Origin: Muribaculaceae bacterium
GTDB taxonomy: Bacteria; Bacteroidota; Bacteroidia; Bacteroidales; Muribaculaceae
Direction of reading: 5' to 3'
DNA: 64,000 bases
NCBI GenBank assembly: GCA_017619935.1
Contig: JAFZRJ010000037.1
Span: 1 to 64,000 of the forward strand
Below the pieces are notes generated by a model, which searched no databases, was not told the origin of the DNA, and saw only the letters and a program-made list of their open reading frames with translations. Made by a program: the position numbers and the translations under genes. Positions 1-8,696 of the stretch are shown piece after piece; the first letter of the stretch is position 1, and each line of letters opens with the position of its first letter.

Positions 1-3000
1 GGTCGCAACCGCAGTCTAGAGTGCGGCTTCGGCAAGTGCGGCGCCTGCGAAATGCGTGTCGACGGCCAGGTGCGACGCATCTGCATCACCAGCATCGACG
101 GTGTGAAAGAGGTGCGCGAGATTCCCAAGGACTCTATGCCCGAGGGCAAAGCCCGTGCAGCCCATGAAACGAAGATTTACAAAACTACGGTCGCCATCAT
201 CGGCGGCGGTCCTGCCGGACTGGCATGCCGCGAGCAACTCACCGCGCTGGGCATCCCCAACATTGTGGTGGACAACAACGCTACCGAGGGGGGCCAGTTC
301 AATATGCAAACCCATCAGTTCTTCTTCTTTGAGAAGGAGCAGAAGTTCGGTGGTATGCGTGGTTTTGACATCGCCAAAACACTTGCCGGCGACAATCACG
401 ACGGCATCTTGCTCAACAACACCGTGTGGGACTTGCTCGAAGGTCGCCGCATCGCCCTGAAAAACATAGTCACCCAAGAGGTGGGCTACATCGATGCCGA
501 CCATCTGGTGGTGGCGACTGGCGCCGTGCCGTTCATGCCCGTGTTTGAGAACGACGATGTGCCGGGCGTTTACACCGCCGCCGTGTTCCAAAAGATGATG
601 AACCAGGAACACACCCTGCTGGGCAAGCGCGTGCTCACCGTGGGAGCCGGCAACATCGGTTACCTCACCAGTTATCAGGCCATGCAGGCCGGTGCAACCA
701 TCAAGGCCATCATCGAGGGCATGGACCACGAGGGTGGTTTCCCTGTGCAAGCCAACCGCGTGCGCCGTCTGGGCATACCCATCATGACGTCGCACGTGCT
801 CATCCGTGCCATTCCCAACGAGGACTACACTGGCGTTACTGGTGCCGTGATTGCCGAATGTCGCAATTTCCAACCTATTCCGGGCACCGAGCGCGTGATT
901 GACGACATCGACATCATCAACATCTGTACGGGTCTTATCCCCGACAACCAGTTGCTCGTGAAAGGCCGCTCGGTCTTCGGCCGCAACGTGTATGGCGCCG
1001 GCGACGCCGTTCGCATCGGCGAGGGCACCAGTGCCGTGCTCCGTGGCCGACAGGTGGCCTACGAGGTGGCTCAGGAATTGGGTCTCCGCTTCCCCTACGA
1101 AGATTATCTGGAGGTTTCCCGTCAGTATATCGACTCCCAGCAGCGTCCCGTACGCCTGCTTGATCAGCCACGCATCCCCGATGATGACCGCATGGCTCTC
1201 AAACCCTATGTGCAGATTAACTGCCTCTATGGGTTCGCTTGCAACCCCTGCACCTTCGCTTGTCCGCAAGGTGCCATCACCAAGCCCACCACCTCGTCGG
1301 TGCCTATTGTTGATTACGACAAGTGCATCGGCTGTATGCAGTGTGTGAACCACTGCCCGGGTCTCGCCATCTTCGGCTACGACAAGCGCAAGAATGTGGT
1401 GTTCCTCCCAGTAGAATACGAGGTGGAAGAAGGCAAAGAAGCGTTCCTCGTTGACGACAACGGCGCCAAAGTGGGCCAAGGTGTCATCGAGAAAGTGCTC
1501 AAGAAAAGCAACAAGACCAACGTGGCCCGTGTCCAAGCCACTCAGGTCGATGACCTGAATCAGGTGCATGGGCTCATCCTCAAAGAGCGCTATCCCGAAC
1601 CTTTGAATCTGCGACCCCTCACCGATTCCGAAGAAGGCAAAGCCTTCGTCTGCCACTGCGAGGATGTGGATGTGAAGACCCTGCTTGCGCTGGTTGGCGA
1701 CCGCAAATACATCTCGGTGGACGAACTCAAGCACACCACCCGTATGGGCATGGGACCCTGCCGTGGCAAGCGCTGCGTGTCGCGCGCCAAACAGATTCTG
1801 CGCGCTCACGGCGTGGAAGTGACCGGCGACAGCACACCACGCGCACCACTCGCCAACCAAGTCACTCTAGGCGACGTCTACAATGGCGAGGCTCAAGAAA
1901 CCTTCGTCTTTGAGCACGGCTCCGTCATTGAGAAAGCCGAGACCGAAGTCATCGTCGCTGGCGGTGGCATGGCTGGCAGTGCGGCATTCCGCTACTTTGC
2001 CGAAGCTGGCAAGCGCACCATTCTGGTCAACTACGACCGTGGTTCGACATGGCGCTGCATCGGCGGTGGCCGTCCCGCCTTCTCCAACCCCGACATCAGC
2101 GACATCGCCATGCACAATCTGGAAATCTTCCGCGACGACCAGCAACATTGCAACATCGACCTGAAGATGACCCGTTATGTCAACCTTGTGCACGACGACG
2201 CCACCTATCGTTCGCTCGACGCCTCACGCGCATGGAGCGAAGCCTATATGATCGACCGCAAGGACTTTGCCAAGGTCATCTCGCCATATTGGAATCCCAA
2301 CGACAACACCTATAGCCACGCTTTGATTTCGGCCAACTGCTGGCAGGCCACTCCAGGACGCACCATCGAATACGTTCGCACCGTGGGCAAGCAGCATGGC
2401 GGTCAGGTGCTGGAAGACTGCGAAGTGCTGCATGTGCAGCGAGCAGGCGACAAGTTCCGCGTGCTGGTGCGCCGGCACGACAAGCATTACGTGGAATTCA
2501 TCTGCGACCACTTTGTCAACGCCATGGGATGGGGCTCCGAGAAGTTTACCGACATGTTAGGCATCGACACCCAACTCTATCCTGTCAAGCACCAAGCATT
2601 CATCACCCGCCGATTGCCCAACATGGGCATCAACGGCGACTCGCTCGACATGATTATCGACCGCCGACACTACAAGGGTTTCAACGCCGTTTACGGACAG
2701 CAGTTCCTGCACACCGGGCAAATCATTGGCTGTGCCTCGCCCGACTGCGACGCCTACGAGGCTCGCCAAGACTTGAAGTATAACAGCCAGGCCTTCCTCA
2801 AGGTGGTGAGCGAAATGTTTGCCCAGTGGATTCCCAACCTAGCCTCTGTCGGCTTCCATGCTGTGTGGGCGGGCTACTACATCGAGCCGCGCTACATCAT
2901 CGACCCCGAAGTGGGTCTGCTCACCGGTCTGCGTGGTCATGGGTTTATGCTCGGCCAATACTTGGCCAAACTTTATGTGGACAAATATCTGGGCAAGCCT

Positions 3001-3066
3001 GTCCCGGCATATATGAAGGACCTCGCGCTCGGCGGCAAAGGCCTGAGCGAGAATGCCTTCCAGTAA
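1..3066 (+). CDS. Fused Fe-S/FAD oxidoreductase (opine oxidase / HcnABC-like), 5'-truncated
   Basis: The gene is open at the window edge; 1021 codons are visible and the start lies upstream. Domains in order: the end of a [2Fe-2S] ferredoxin domain (visible Cys 8, 13, 16, 28), an FAD/NAD pyridine-nucleotide oxidoreductase (GGGPAG near residue 68, GAGNIG near 216), two [4Fe-4S] motifs (CNPCTFACP near 414, CIGCMQCVNHCP near 442), a BFD-like [2Fe-2S] domain (CHC near 551, then GPCRGKRC), and a C-terminal DAO-type FAD domain (GGGMAG near 654). In hydrogen-cyanide synthase HcnABC, opine oxidase OoxAB and heteromeric sarcosine or hydroxyproline dehydrogenases these parts sit on separate subunits; here they form one chain. 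Expected role is cytoplasmic oxidation of an amino acid or N-alkyl amino acid, with electrons passed through the Fe-S clusters. The substrate cannot be read from sequence. A terminator follows 30 bp after the stop. Confidence 0.85.
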   Translation, partial: GRNRSLECGFGKCGACEMRVDGQVRRICITSIDGVKEVREIPKDSMPEGKARAAHETKIYKTTVAIIGGGPAGLACREQLTALGIPNIVVDNNATEGGQFNMQTHQFFFFEKEQKFGGMRGFDIAKTLAGDNHDGILLNNTVWDLLEGRRIALKNIVTQEVGYIDADHLVVATGAVPFMPVFENDDVPGVYTAAVFQKMMNQEHTLLGKRVLTVGAGNIGYLTSYQAMQAGATIKAIIEGMDHEGGFPVQANRVRRLGIPIMTSHVLIRAIPNEDYTGVTGAVIAECRNFQPIPGTERVIDDIDIINICTGLIPDNQLLVKGRSVFGRNVYGAGDAVRIGEGTSAVLRGRQVAYEVAQELGLRFPYEDYLEVSRQYIDSQQRPVRLLDQPRIPDDDRMALKPYVQINCLYGFACNPCTFACPQGAITKPTTSSVPIVDYDKCIGCMQCVNHCPGLAIFGYDKRKNVVFLPVEYEVEEGKEAFLVDDNGAKVGQGVIEKVLKKSNKTNVARVQATQVDDLNQVHGLILKERYPEPLNLRPLTDSEEGKAFVCHCEDVDVKTLLALVGDRKYISVDELKHTTRMGMGPCRGKRCVSRAKQILRAHGVEVTGDSTPRAPLANQVTLGDVYNGEAQETFVFEHGSVIEKAETEVIVAGGGMAGSAAFRYFAEAGKRTILVNYDRGSTWRCIGGGRPAFSNPDISDIAMHNLEIFRDDQQHCNIDLKMTRYVNLVHDDATYRSLDASRAWSEAYMIDRKDFAKVISPYWNPNDNTYSHALISANCWQATPGRTIEYVRTVGKQHGGQVLEDCEVLHVQRAGDKFRVLVRRHDKHYVEFICDHFVNAMGWGSEKFTDMLGIDTQLYPVKHQAFITRRLPNMGINGDSLDMIIDRRHYKGFNAVYGQQFLHTGQIIGCASPDCDAYEARQDLKYNSQAFLKVVSEMFAQWIPNLASVGFHAVWAGYYIEPRYIIDPEVGLLTGLRGHGFMLGQYLAKLYVDKYLGKPVPAYMKDLALGGKGLSENAFQ

Positions 3067-3091
3067 ACAAGCGGCCTGAAAACCTGAAAAA

Positions 3092-3132
3092 ATATCCCCC
3101 GATAGTGGTGAACACTGTCGGGGGTATTTGTT
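3092..3132 (+). terminator. Rho-independent terminator of the oxidoreductase gene
   Basis: Stem CCCCCGATAG (3096-3105) pairs with CTGTCGGGGG (3115-3124) with one G-T pair, followed by a T-rich run. It lies 30 bp past the stop codon. Confidence 0.8.
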
Positions 3133-3139
3133 TCTGGTA

Positions 3140-3458
3140 ATTACATTTTAACAGGAGGACAATTGTTTTGACGTGTTGCGTCGAAGACGCAGAATGCTTC
3201 GGAGAAGCTAATTGTCGGAAAGACCATGCAAGAGGGTCGAAGACTCTCGCAGCTTGGTCCTTGTGCTATCTAATGAAAAGGTGCCTCGGAGAGGAACTTC
3301 AACACGCAGCGCCAAAGACAACGCAGAAGTTCGTCTTCGACGCACCACCCAGGGGCGCAGCTATGAACCAAGCATAACAATGAGCAGCTTCGGCCGTTCA
3401 CTCTGATGGGGGCTCAGTTTCTTGGACGACGGAGGCACTGCCGTCGTTCTTTTTTTCT
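3140..3458 (+). ncRNA. Candidate structured RNA with its own terminator
   Basis: There is no convincing gene between the terminator at 3132 and the convergent stop at 3398, but the stretch is dense in short perfect stems. 3158-3164 pairs with 3210-3216 (GACAATT/AATTGTC) and encloses hairpins 3177-3191 (TGCGTC-GAA-GACGCA) and 3196-3208 (GCTTC-GGA-GAAGC). 3222-3226 pairs with 3255-3259 around hairpin 3233-3247, again with a GAA loop. A plus-strand terminator-like stem (3426-3432 with 3441-3447) followed by about seven T lies inside the end of the convergent DUF3667 gene and could end the transcript. I looked for hallmarks of RNase P, tmRNA, SRP RNA and the cobalamin riboswitch and saw none. No clear promoter was found, so this may be a degenerate remnant instead. 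Confidence 0.3.
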
Positions 3459-4354
3459 TGGTACCTGGCACACAACTTACTTATTCCCATAAACGACAAT
3501 GTAAGTACAAGTCCTAACGCCATCAGAATGAAGAAGCCCAACAAGTCGTGAACGCTTGAATAGCCTTCGCTGGACGAAAACAAGTCGAAAAGATAGATGG
3601 CCGAAAAGGCAAAGAACGCACCACTGACCATCACCGCCAGCGTGCGCCAGATGGAGCCCCAGAAGCCGTACCCGAACAACTGTCTGTTGACATAGGCATA
3701 GCATAGCGGAACCAGCACATAGAAAACGTCGGAGAAGATGTCGGCGATGTCATCGACAATGAGCACCTGCATGCTCAGAAACACCTGAATAAAAAAGCCT
3801 TGCGGCAACGTGTGACGTGGATTTTTCGGCGAATAGCGAAAAATGGCCCACGTGGGTATCAAGAAGTAGCCGGAAATCACCAGCCATCCCCATCCCGGCT
3901 CTGCCTCCACCCATGCCAAAAAGTTGTGCAGCGACTTCCATCGACCCACGACCATTGGCGTAATATCCTCAGCGAGGGCATCACTAATTACGAACAAGTG
4001 GTCAATGGCCACACTGACAATGCCAAGAATCAACAACATTTTCACCGGAGGGAACGACACTTGTCGTTTGCCGTTGATGTATTCGCTGATCAAGAGCCCG
4101 GGACGGAACATCAGTTGCAGCAGCGTGTAAGGCAGCGAACGGGTATTCATGCCCCACACTTCCAAGGCACCTTTGATAACGCTGCCCCATGTGATTTTCC
4201 CCAAGCCGGTCTTTTGCGAGCAATGAGGACAATAGTTGCCAGCGTAAGTATTCTCGCAGTTCACACAATAATGCAGTTCATGCTCATCAAAATCGTAATC
4301 AAACGGATGCGATTGCCAATATTTAAACCGCCGATATTGTTCTCTCAAGTTCAT
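3398..4354 (-). CDS. DUF3667-type zinc-ribbon membrane protein
   Basis: The protein is about 318 residues. An N-terminal zinc ribbon (CVNC then CPHC) is followed by a conserved block (RPGLLISEYINGKRQVSFPP) and several hydrophobic helices, with a polar tail. This arrangement matches the Bacteroidetes family DUF3667, of unknown function, located in the inner membrane. I chose the second of two adjacent ATGs near 4354 because a TATCTTTG promoter motif at 4415-4408 would overlap the upstream start at 4408. It stands alone and converges on the structured segment at 3140-3458; its last codons overlap the plus-strand terminator-like stem there. Confidence 0.7.
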   Translation of the reverse strand: MNLREQYRRFKYWQSHPFDYDFDEHELHYCVNCENTYAGNYCPHCSQKTGLGKITWGSVIKGALEVWGMNTRSLPYTLLQLMFRPGLLISEYINGKRQVSFPPVKMLLILGIVSVAIDHLFVISDALAEDITPMVVGRWKSLHNFLAWVEAEPGWGWLVISGYFLIPTWAIFRYSPKNPRHTLPQGFFIQVFLSMQVLIVDDIADIFSDVFYVLVPLCYAYVNRQLFGYGFWGSIWRTLAVMVSGAFFAFSAIYLFDLFSSSEGYSSVHDLLGFFILMALGLVLTLSFMGISKLCARYQEKKNDGSASVVQETEPPSE

Positions 4355-4407
4355 CATTATCAATTTATTGGTCAGGCCAGTGATGATGATTCCGACAAGG
4401 CCGTGCA

Positions 4408-4415
4408 CAAAGATA
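4408..4415 (-). promoter_or_regulatory. Promoter -7 box for the DUF3667 gene
   Basis: The minus strand reads TATCTTTG, matching TAnnTTTG, about 55 bp before the chosen ATG. No good -33 box is visible. Confidence 0.5.
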
Positions 4416-4613
4416 GCGCTTTTTTGCCTGACATGGGTGAAACGGGCTCAATAATTGAGAAAGTTTTCGGTGTTTTAACTTTTCAGCCAGCCACATGCGA
4501 CATTACTCACCATCGGCCGCTGCACAAAACAACCCTTTTGAAAATGGGCAGGGGGTAGACGTTAATATATCTAAAAATATTAGTGAAAAGTAGAAAATTA
4601 AGGTGGAAAATAC

Positions 4614-4702
4614 TACCTTTGCATTGATAAAAATAACGAAAGGCCTCATCGGTTGGGATAACAGGGTTCTGTCCTCGATGTGGGTCAAACATGTTTGAGG
4701 AC
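4614..4702 (+). promoter_or_regulatory. Promoter and leader hairpin of the secreted repeat protein
   Basis: TACCTTTG at 4614-4621 fits the -7 consensus; no clear -33 element is seen. Within the roughly 100-nt leader, GTCCTC (4671-4676) pairs with GAGGAC (4697-4702), with an inner ATGT/ACAT pair, giving a nested hairpin 25 nt before the ATG. The rest of the 4409-4726 gap shows nothing else I can name. Confidence 0.55.
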
Positions 4703-4726
4703 CCTACTCAAAACCACTTAATCCAA

Positions 4727-7378
4727 ATGAAAAAGTTTTACATGATTCTTGTGGCTTTGTTGGTGGCTTTCTCGGCCAGCAACGCCACAGCGCAGGCACT
4801 CCTTGGCAAACAGGCCAAGAAAGCCTCGATTGAGAATGCTAAGGCATTAGCTGGTTTGGTAACAGAGAAGAATGTGGCTCAGCCACTCAACTTCCCTGCC
4901 GTACCCCAGTTTGCAAGTGCAGTAAAGGAATCGGGAAAAGCCACAAAGAGCAACGCTCCTCGCAAGGCTACCCCGCTGATTGAAACCCATCCCGAAGGCA
5001 CCGTGAAGTACTACAACCGCACGGGTAGCGCTTATGCTGCTAGAAACTACGGCAACACACCGAAGGAACAAGATGGAATCATCACCTTCGTGTTCTGCGA
5101 CAACAACGAGGTGTATATCCAAAACCCCGTGAGCACGGCTTATCTATCCGGAACCTACGTCAAGGGCACCCTCGATGGCAACACTATCACCGTGCAACTG
5201 CCGCAGACTCTCTGGACCCCCAGCGGACAGAACTACAGCGCCGAGTTGGCATGGCTTGACATCACGGCCTACGTTGAAGGCACTGTTACATCTTATGCCT
5301 CCTACTCCTTGCAGGCCGACCGCACCAATACCACCGCCGTTTACACCATTGACGACGAAGGCGTGATTTCGTTGCAGGGCAGCTCCAGCACCTACGTGCT
5401 TGCCGCCGTGTGGGACGATGACAACACGTGGCATGGCGGCGCCGACTTTGAGAGCGTCTATACCCCGACCACACTGGAAGAGCCCATCACTCCTCCCGCA
5501 GGCATCGCTCCCGTCACCTATTACTACAAGGGTCAGTCTTACTACTCAAGCAAAGACCACAATTTCTTAACCCAGATAAGCGTAGTGAAGGACGGCAACG
5601 ATGTGTATATCCAGGGCCTCGCCACCGGCGATGACGACTACGAGATTCTCCCCGACGCTTGGGCAAAGGGCACGCTCGACGGCACCACCCTCACCATCCC
5701 CATGGGACAATATATGGGACTGTACAATGGCTCGCCCATCTATCTGGTAGGCTATAACGGCGACGCAGCAGCCGACATTACCTTCACCTACGATGCCAAC
5801 GCCAACACCTACACCCTCGACAACTACATGTTTGTCAACGGCAAGGTTGACGAAATTTACTACTACACCCGGACCAATGGCGGTGCCGTTATCAGTTTGA
5901 CTGAGCTAGAGCCCGAACCCGAACCCGAACTCGTGGTGGTTCCCGAGACCGCAACCATCGAGGACGGCTGGACTGTTGAAGCCAGTGGCTCCAAAGAGAT
6001 TGCCAGGGCTACTCAAGTCGCTTTCGACGGCAACGATATCTATTTCCAGGGTGTTACCTATTACTTCACCACCGCTTGGATCAAGGGTACCTTCGACGGC
6101 ACCACTGCATCCTTCCCCAGCGGACAGCTTGTGGGTAGCGACAGCTACGGTGATGAGTACGTCATCAGTTACTCCGGCAATGACCTTGTGTTCGATTACG
6201 ACGCAGAGAACCAGATCTTCACCCTCGCAGACGACTACGTCATGGAATATACCGAACCCACTTATTCTGGCAATGGAAGCTTGTGGGCATACTTCAGCGA
6301 GATGAAGGTGTACAAGGGCGAAATCGTAGAGCCCGAGGTGGTTGAGGTTCCCGATGGTCTGGAGACCGAGACTTATACCTGGACCGGCAGCACGCTCGAA
6401 TTCGATGACAATGATGATCCTGTCTACACCGATTTCACCAAGTTCATCAATGTGGGTTACGACGGCAATGACGTGTATGTGCAGGGTTTGTGCGAAGACC
6501 TGCCTGAGGCTTGGGTCAAGGGTACCATCAACGGCACCACTGCCACCTTCGCCACCGGACAATTCTTCGGTAAGGACGAGCGTTATGCAGCCTATGGCTA
6601 CACCTATCCCCACTACTTCGTGGGCTATGGCGAGGACGGCATCCAGGATGTCACCTTCACCTTCGATCCCGACGCCAAGTCGTTCGTCACCGATGACTAC
6701 ATCATCGACAACGAAAAAGCAGAAGAACTCAGCTACTATGTGATTTATACCGACAACGCTTGGAACGCATTTATTGAGAAAGCCGGCAAGCCCGCCGCTC
6801 CCAGCGTGACCAGTTGGGTTCTCGAAGACACCAGCTATCCTAAGGTCTATCTCGACATTCCTCTGGAAGACGTTGACGGTAACCAGATGAACCCCGCCAA
6901 GGTGTTCTATCGTGTCTTCATCGACATTGAACGCGATGTTCAGCAACTGGCATTCACTCCCGAAGAGTATAAGTATGTCACCGAGACCATGTATGAGATT
7001 CCTTACACCTTCGACGACGATTGGGACATCTACGAGGGCGGATCCCCTGTCTATCTGAACCAAGATCTTGACTATGCAGCCATCAACAAACTGGGTGTTC
7101 AGGTTGTCTATTACGGTGGAATGGACATGGGTTCGGGCGCTCCGCGCTTCGCACCGAGCGATGTGGCTGACAACGAGACTGAAATCGTTTGGGCCGAAGT
7201 GAAGCCTTATACAACCGATCCCGACACCGGCATCGCTGACATCAACAGCGACGACGTGAACAGCGTACGCTATTACAACGCAGCCGGTCTGTCGAGCAAC
7301 AAGCCCTTCGACGGCCTCAACATCGTGGTCAAGAAGATGAGCAACGGCTCGGTCAAGGTTGAAAAAGTGATTAAATAA
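4727..7378 (+). CDS. Secreted four-repeat beta-rich protein with C-terminal tail
   Basis: About 883 residues from the ATG at 4727, which begins a clear signal peptide (MKKFYMILVALLVAFSASNA, cut after a TAQA-like site). An in-frame start at 4691 would bury the signal peptide and fall in the leader hairpin. The body contains four related modules, each with a W/YxKGTxxGxT...GQ signature near residues 143, 311, 450 and 595, and each preceded by a VYxQG strand. Acidic PEPEPE-type linkers lie between modules. The tail (about the last 50 residues, VRYYNAAGL then GLNIVVKK) resembles C-terminal tails on many secreted Bacteroidetes proteins, possibly a sorting or anchoring signal. Binding target and function are unknown; cell-surface or extracellular location is inferred. 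Confidence 0.7.
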   Translation: MKKFYMILVALLVAFSASNATAQALLGKQAKKASIENAKALAGLVTEKNVAQPLNFPAVPQFASAVKESGKATKSNAPRKATPLIETHPEGTVKYYNRTGSAYAARNYGNTPKEQDGIITFVFCDNNEVYIQNPVSTAYLSGTYVKGTLDGNTITVQLPQTLWTPSGQNYSAELAWLDITAYVEGTVTSYASYSLQADRTNTTAVYTIDDEGVISLQGSSSTYVLAAVWDDDNTWHGGADFESVYTPTTLEEPITPPAGIAPVTYYYKGQSYYSSKDHNFLTQISVVKDGNDVYIQGLATGDDDYEILPDAWAKGTLDGTTLTIPMGQYMGLYNGSPIYLVGYNGDAAADITFTYDANANTYTLDNYMFVNGKVDEIYYYTRTNGGAVISLTELEPEPEPELVVVPETATIEDGWTVEASGSKEIARATQVAFDGNDIYFQGVTYYFTTAWIKGTFDGTTASFPSGQLVGSDSYGDEYVISYSGNDLVFDYDAENQIFTLADDYVMEYTEPTYSGNGSLWAYFSEMKVYKGEIVEPEVVEVPDGLETETYTWTGSTLEFDDNDDPVYTDFTKFINVGYDGNDVYVQGLCEDLPEAWVKGTINGTTATFATGQFFGKDERYAAYGYTYPHYFVGYGEDGIQDVTFTFDPDAKSFVTDDYIIDNEKAEELSYYVIYTDNAWNAFIEKAGKPAAPSVTSWVLEDTSYPKVYLDIPLEDVDGNQMNPAKVFYRVFIDIERDVQQLAFTPEEYKYVTETMYEIPYTFDDDWDIYEGGSPVYLNQDLDYAAINKLGVQVVYYGGMDMGSGAPRFAPSDVADNETEIVWAEVKPYTTDPDTGIADINSDDVNSVRYYNAAGLSSNKPFDGLNIVVKKMSNGSVKVEKVIK

Positions 7379-7409
7379 TCTAGCATCCGACGATTTTCAT
7401 CTTAACCAT

Positions 7410-7447
7410 AGAGGGTATGCCTAGACAGGCATACCCTCTTTTCTTTT
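7410..7447 (+). terminator. Rho-independent terminator
   Basis: AGAGGGTATGCCT pairs with AGGCATACCCTCT around a short loop, followed by TTTTCTTTT. It lies 30 bp after the repeat-protein stop. Confidence 0.9.
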
Positions 7448-7483
7448 AACCCCAATTTCAATCCTCATAAACTTTCCATGATT

Positions 7484-7524
7484 ATATAAAAATCCGCAAC
7501 ACCCGTGAAAACGGTATTGCGGAT
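7484..7524 (-). terminator. Terminator of the minus-strand glycan operon
   Basis: ATCCGCAA (7492-7499) pairs with TTGCGGAT (7517-7524). Read on the minus strand the stem is followed by TTTTTATATAAT. It lies just past the stop of the last operon gene. Confidence 0.8.
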
Positions 7525-7567
7525 AAACCATCTTTCCGTGGTGGCTTTCAACGGGCTGACTTTAGAA

Positions 7568-8665
7568 TCACTCTTTGTTATAGGTCTTGAACCAGTCAAT
7601 GAACATCCCAATCCCCTCATGCAACTGCACTTTGGGTTGATAACCGATTTCCTGTTGCAATTTTGATGTGTCGGCATTGGTCATATAGACATCCCCGGCT
7701 TGCATGGGTAAATAGTCTTTCGTAGCCTCACGGCCCAAATAATGCTCTATCTCGCCGATGAAATCCATCAATTTCACAGGATGCCCACACCCGATGTTGT
7801 AAACTGATGCAGCAACACCATTGTCATCCCCTACCGGTAGATGTTCCAAAGTCATAATGGTGCCGGTGACGATGTCGTCAATGAACGTAAAATCGCGCAT
7901 CAAATCGCCGTGGTTAAACACCTTAATGGGTTTGCCATGAGAGATAGCCTCAGCAAAAAGCATGGGGGCCATGTCAGGCCGCCCCCATGGGCCATAGACT
8001 GTGAAGTAACGCAACCCCGTGGATTTGATGCCGTAGAGTTTGCCATAAGCATAAGCCATTGCCTCATTGCTCTTTTTAGTGGTGGCATAAAGGCTCACCG
8101 GCTTGCCCACCTGGTCATCCTCGGAGAAAGGAGCCTTACTGTTCATTCCATACACCGAACTTGAAGACGCATAAACCAAATGTTTCACAGGGAAATGCCT
8201 ACAACATTCCAACACGCTCAAGAAACCAACGATGTTGCTGTCGATGTAGTCCCATGGATTCGTGATGGAGTATCTCACCCCCGCTTGCGCCGCCAAATTG
8301 ACAACGTAGTCAAACGCCTCCCTCTCAAACAATCGGGGAAGATTCTCACGGTCGGTGATGTCCATTCTGATGAATCTCAGCGAATCAAATATCTTACTTT
8401 TCACTTCAATCAAGGGAGCAAAAGTTTCGTAAACGACTGGCTCTAATGAATGTGCGGTTTCTGGGGAGATTAGTTCTTTGATGGTGGCAGTGCCTAACGA
8501 AATGCCATTGTGTTTAAGACGGGCAAGTTTCAGCCTTGGGTCATAGTAGTGGTTGATATTGTCTATACCCACAACATCATATCCCTTGACCGCCAATTGG
8601 GCGCTCACTGCTGCCCCAATAAAACCCGCGGCTCCTGTCACCAAAACTTTATCACCCATTTTCAT
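7568..8665 (-). CDS. UDP-glucuronate 4-epimerase-like SDR enzyme
   Basis: 365 residues (363 if the ATG two codons in is used). An extended short-chain dehydrogenase with an N-terminal NAD loop (TGAAGFIG), the family signature DNINHYYDPRLK, the catalytic YATTKK (YxxxK) and a preceding Ser-rich YASSSSVYG. It most resembles UDP-glucuronate 4-epimerases, which interconvert UDP-GlcA and UDP-GalA in the cytoplasm; a related UDP-sugar epimerase is possible. It is the last gene of the minus-strand glycan operon and would supply an activated uronic acid to the glycosyltransferases upstream. A terminator follows. Confidence 0.85.
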   Translation of the reverse strand: MKMGDKVLVTGAAGFIGAAVSAQLAVKGYDVVGIDNINHYYDPRLKLARLKHNGISLGTATIKELISPETAHSLEPVVYETFAPLIEVKSKIFDSLRFIRMDITDRENLPRLFEREAFDYVVNLAAQAGVRYSITNPWDYIDSNIVGFLSVLECCRHFPVKHLVYASSSSVYGMNSKAPFSEDDQVGKPVSLYATTKKSNEAMAYAYGKLYGIKSTGLRYFTVYGPWGRPDMAPMLFAEAISHGKPIKVFNHGDLMRDFTFIDDIVTGTIMTLEHLPVGDDNGVAASVYNIGCGHPVKLMDFIGEIEHYLGREATKDYLPMQAGDVYMTNADTSKLQQEIGYQPKVQLHEGIGMFIDWFKTYNKE

Positions 8666-8696
8666 CTACATCTTGTGAATTCAATGATTTCAGTTG

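Noticed and set aside
16-1860. Long minus-strand open frame (614 codons) opposite the oxidoreductase
   Set aside because: It shows no domain and mirrors the codon bias of the real gene; the plus-strand Fe-S and FAD motifs are unmistakable.
3168-3377. Small plus-strand frame of 69 codons
   Set aside because: Lies across the hairpin-rich stretch, has unusual composition and no domain; the stems explain the sequence better.
5906-7063. 385-codon minus-strand frame inside the secreted repeat protein
   Set aside because: It is a mirror of the repeat modules; no promoter or domain.
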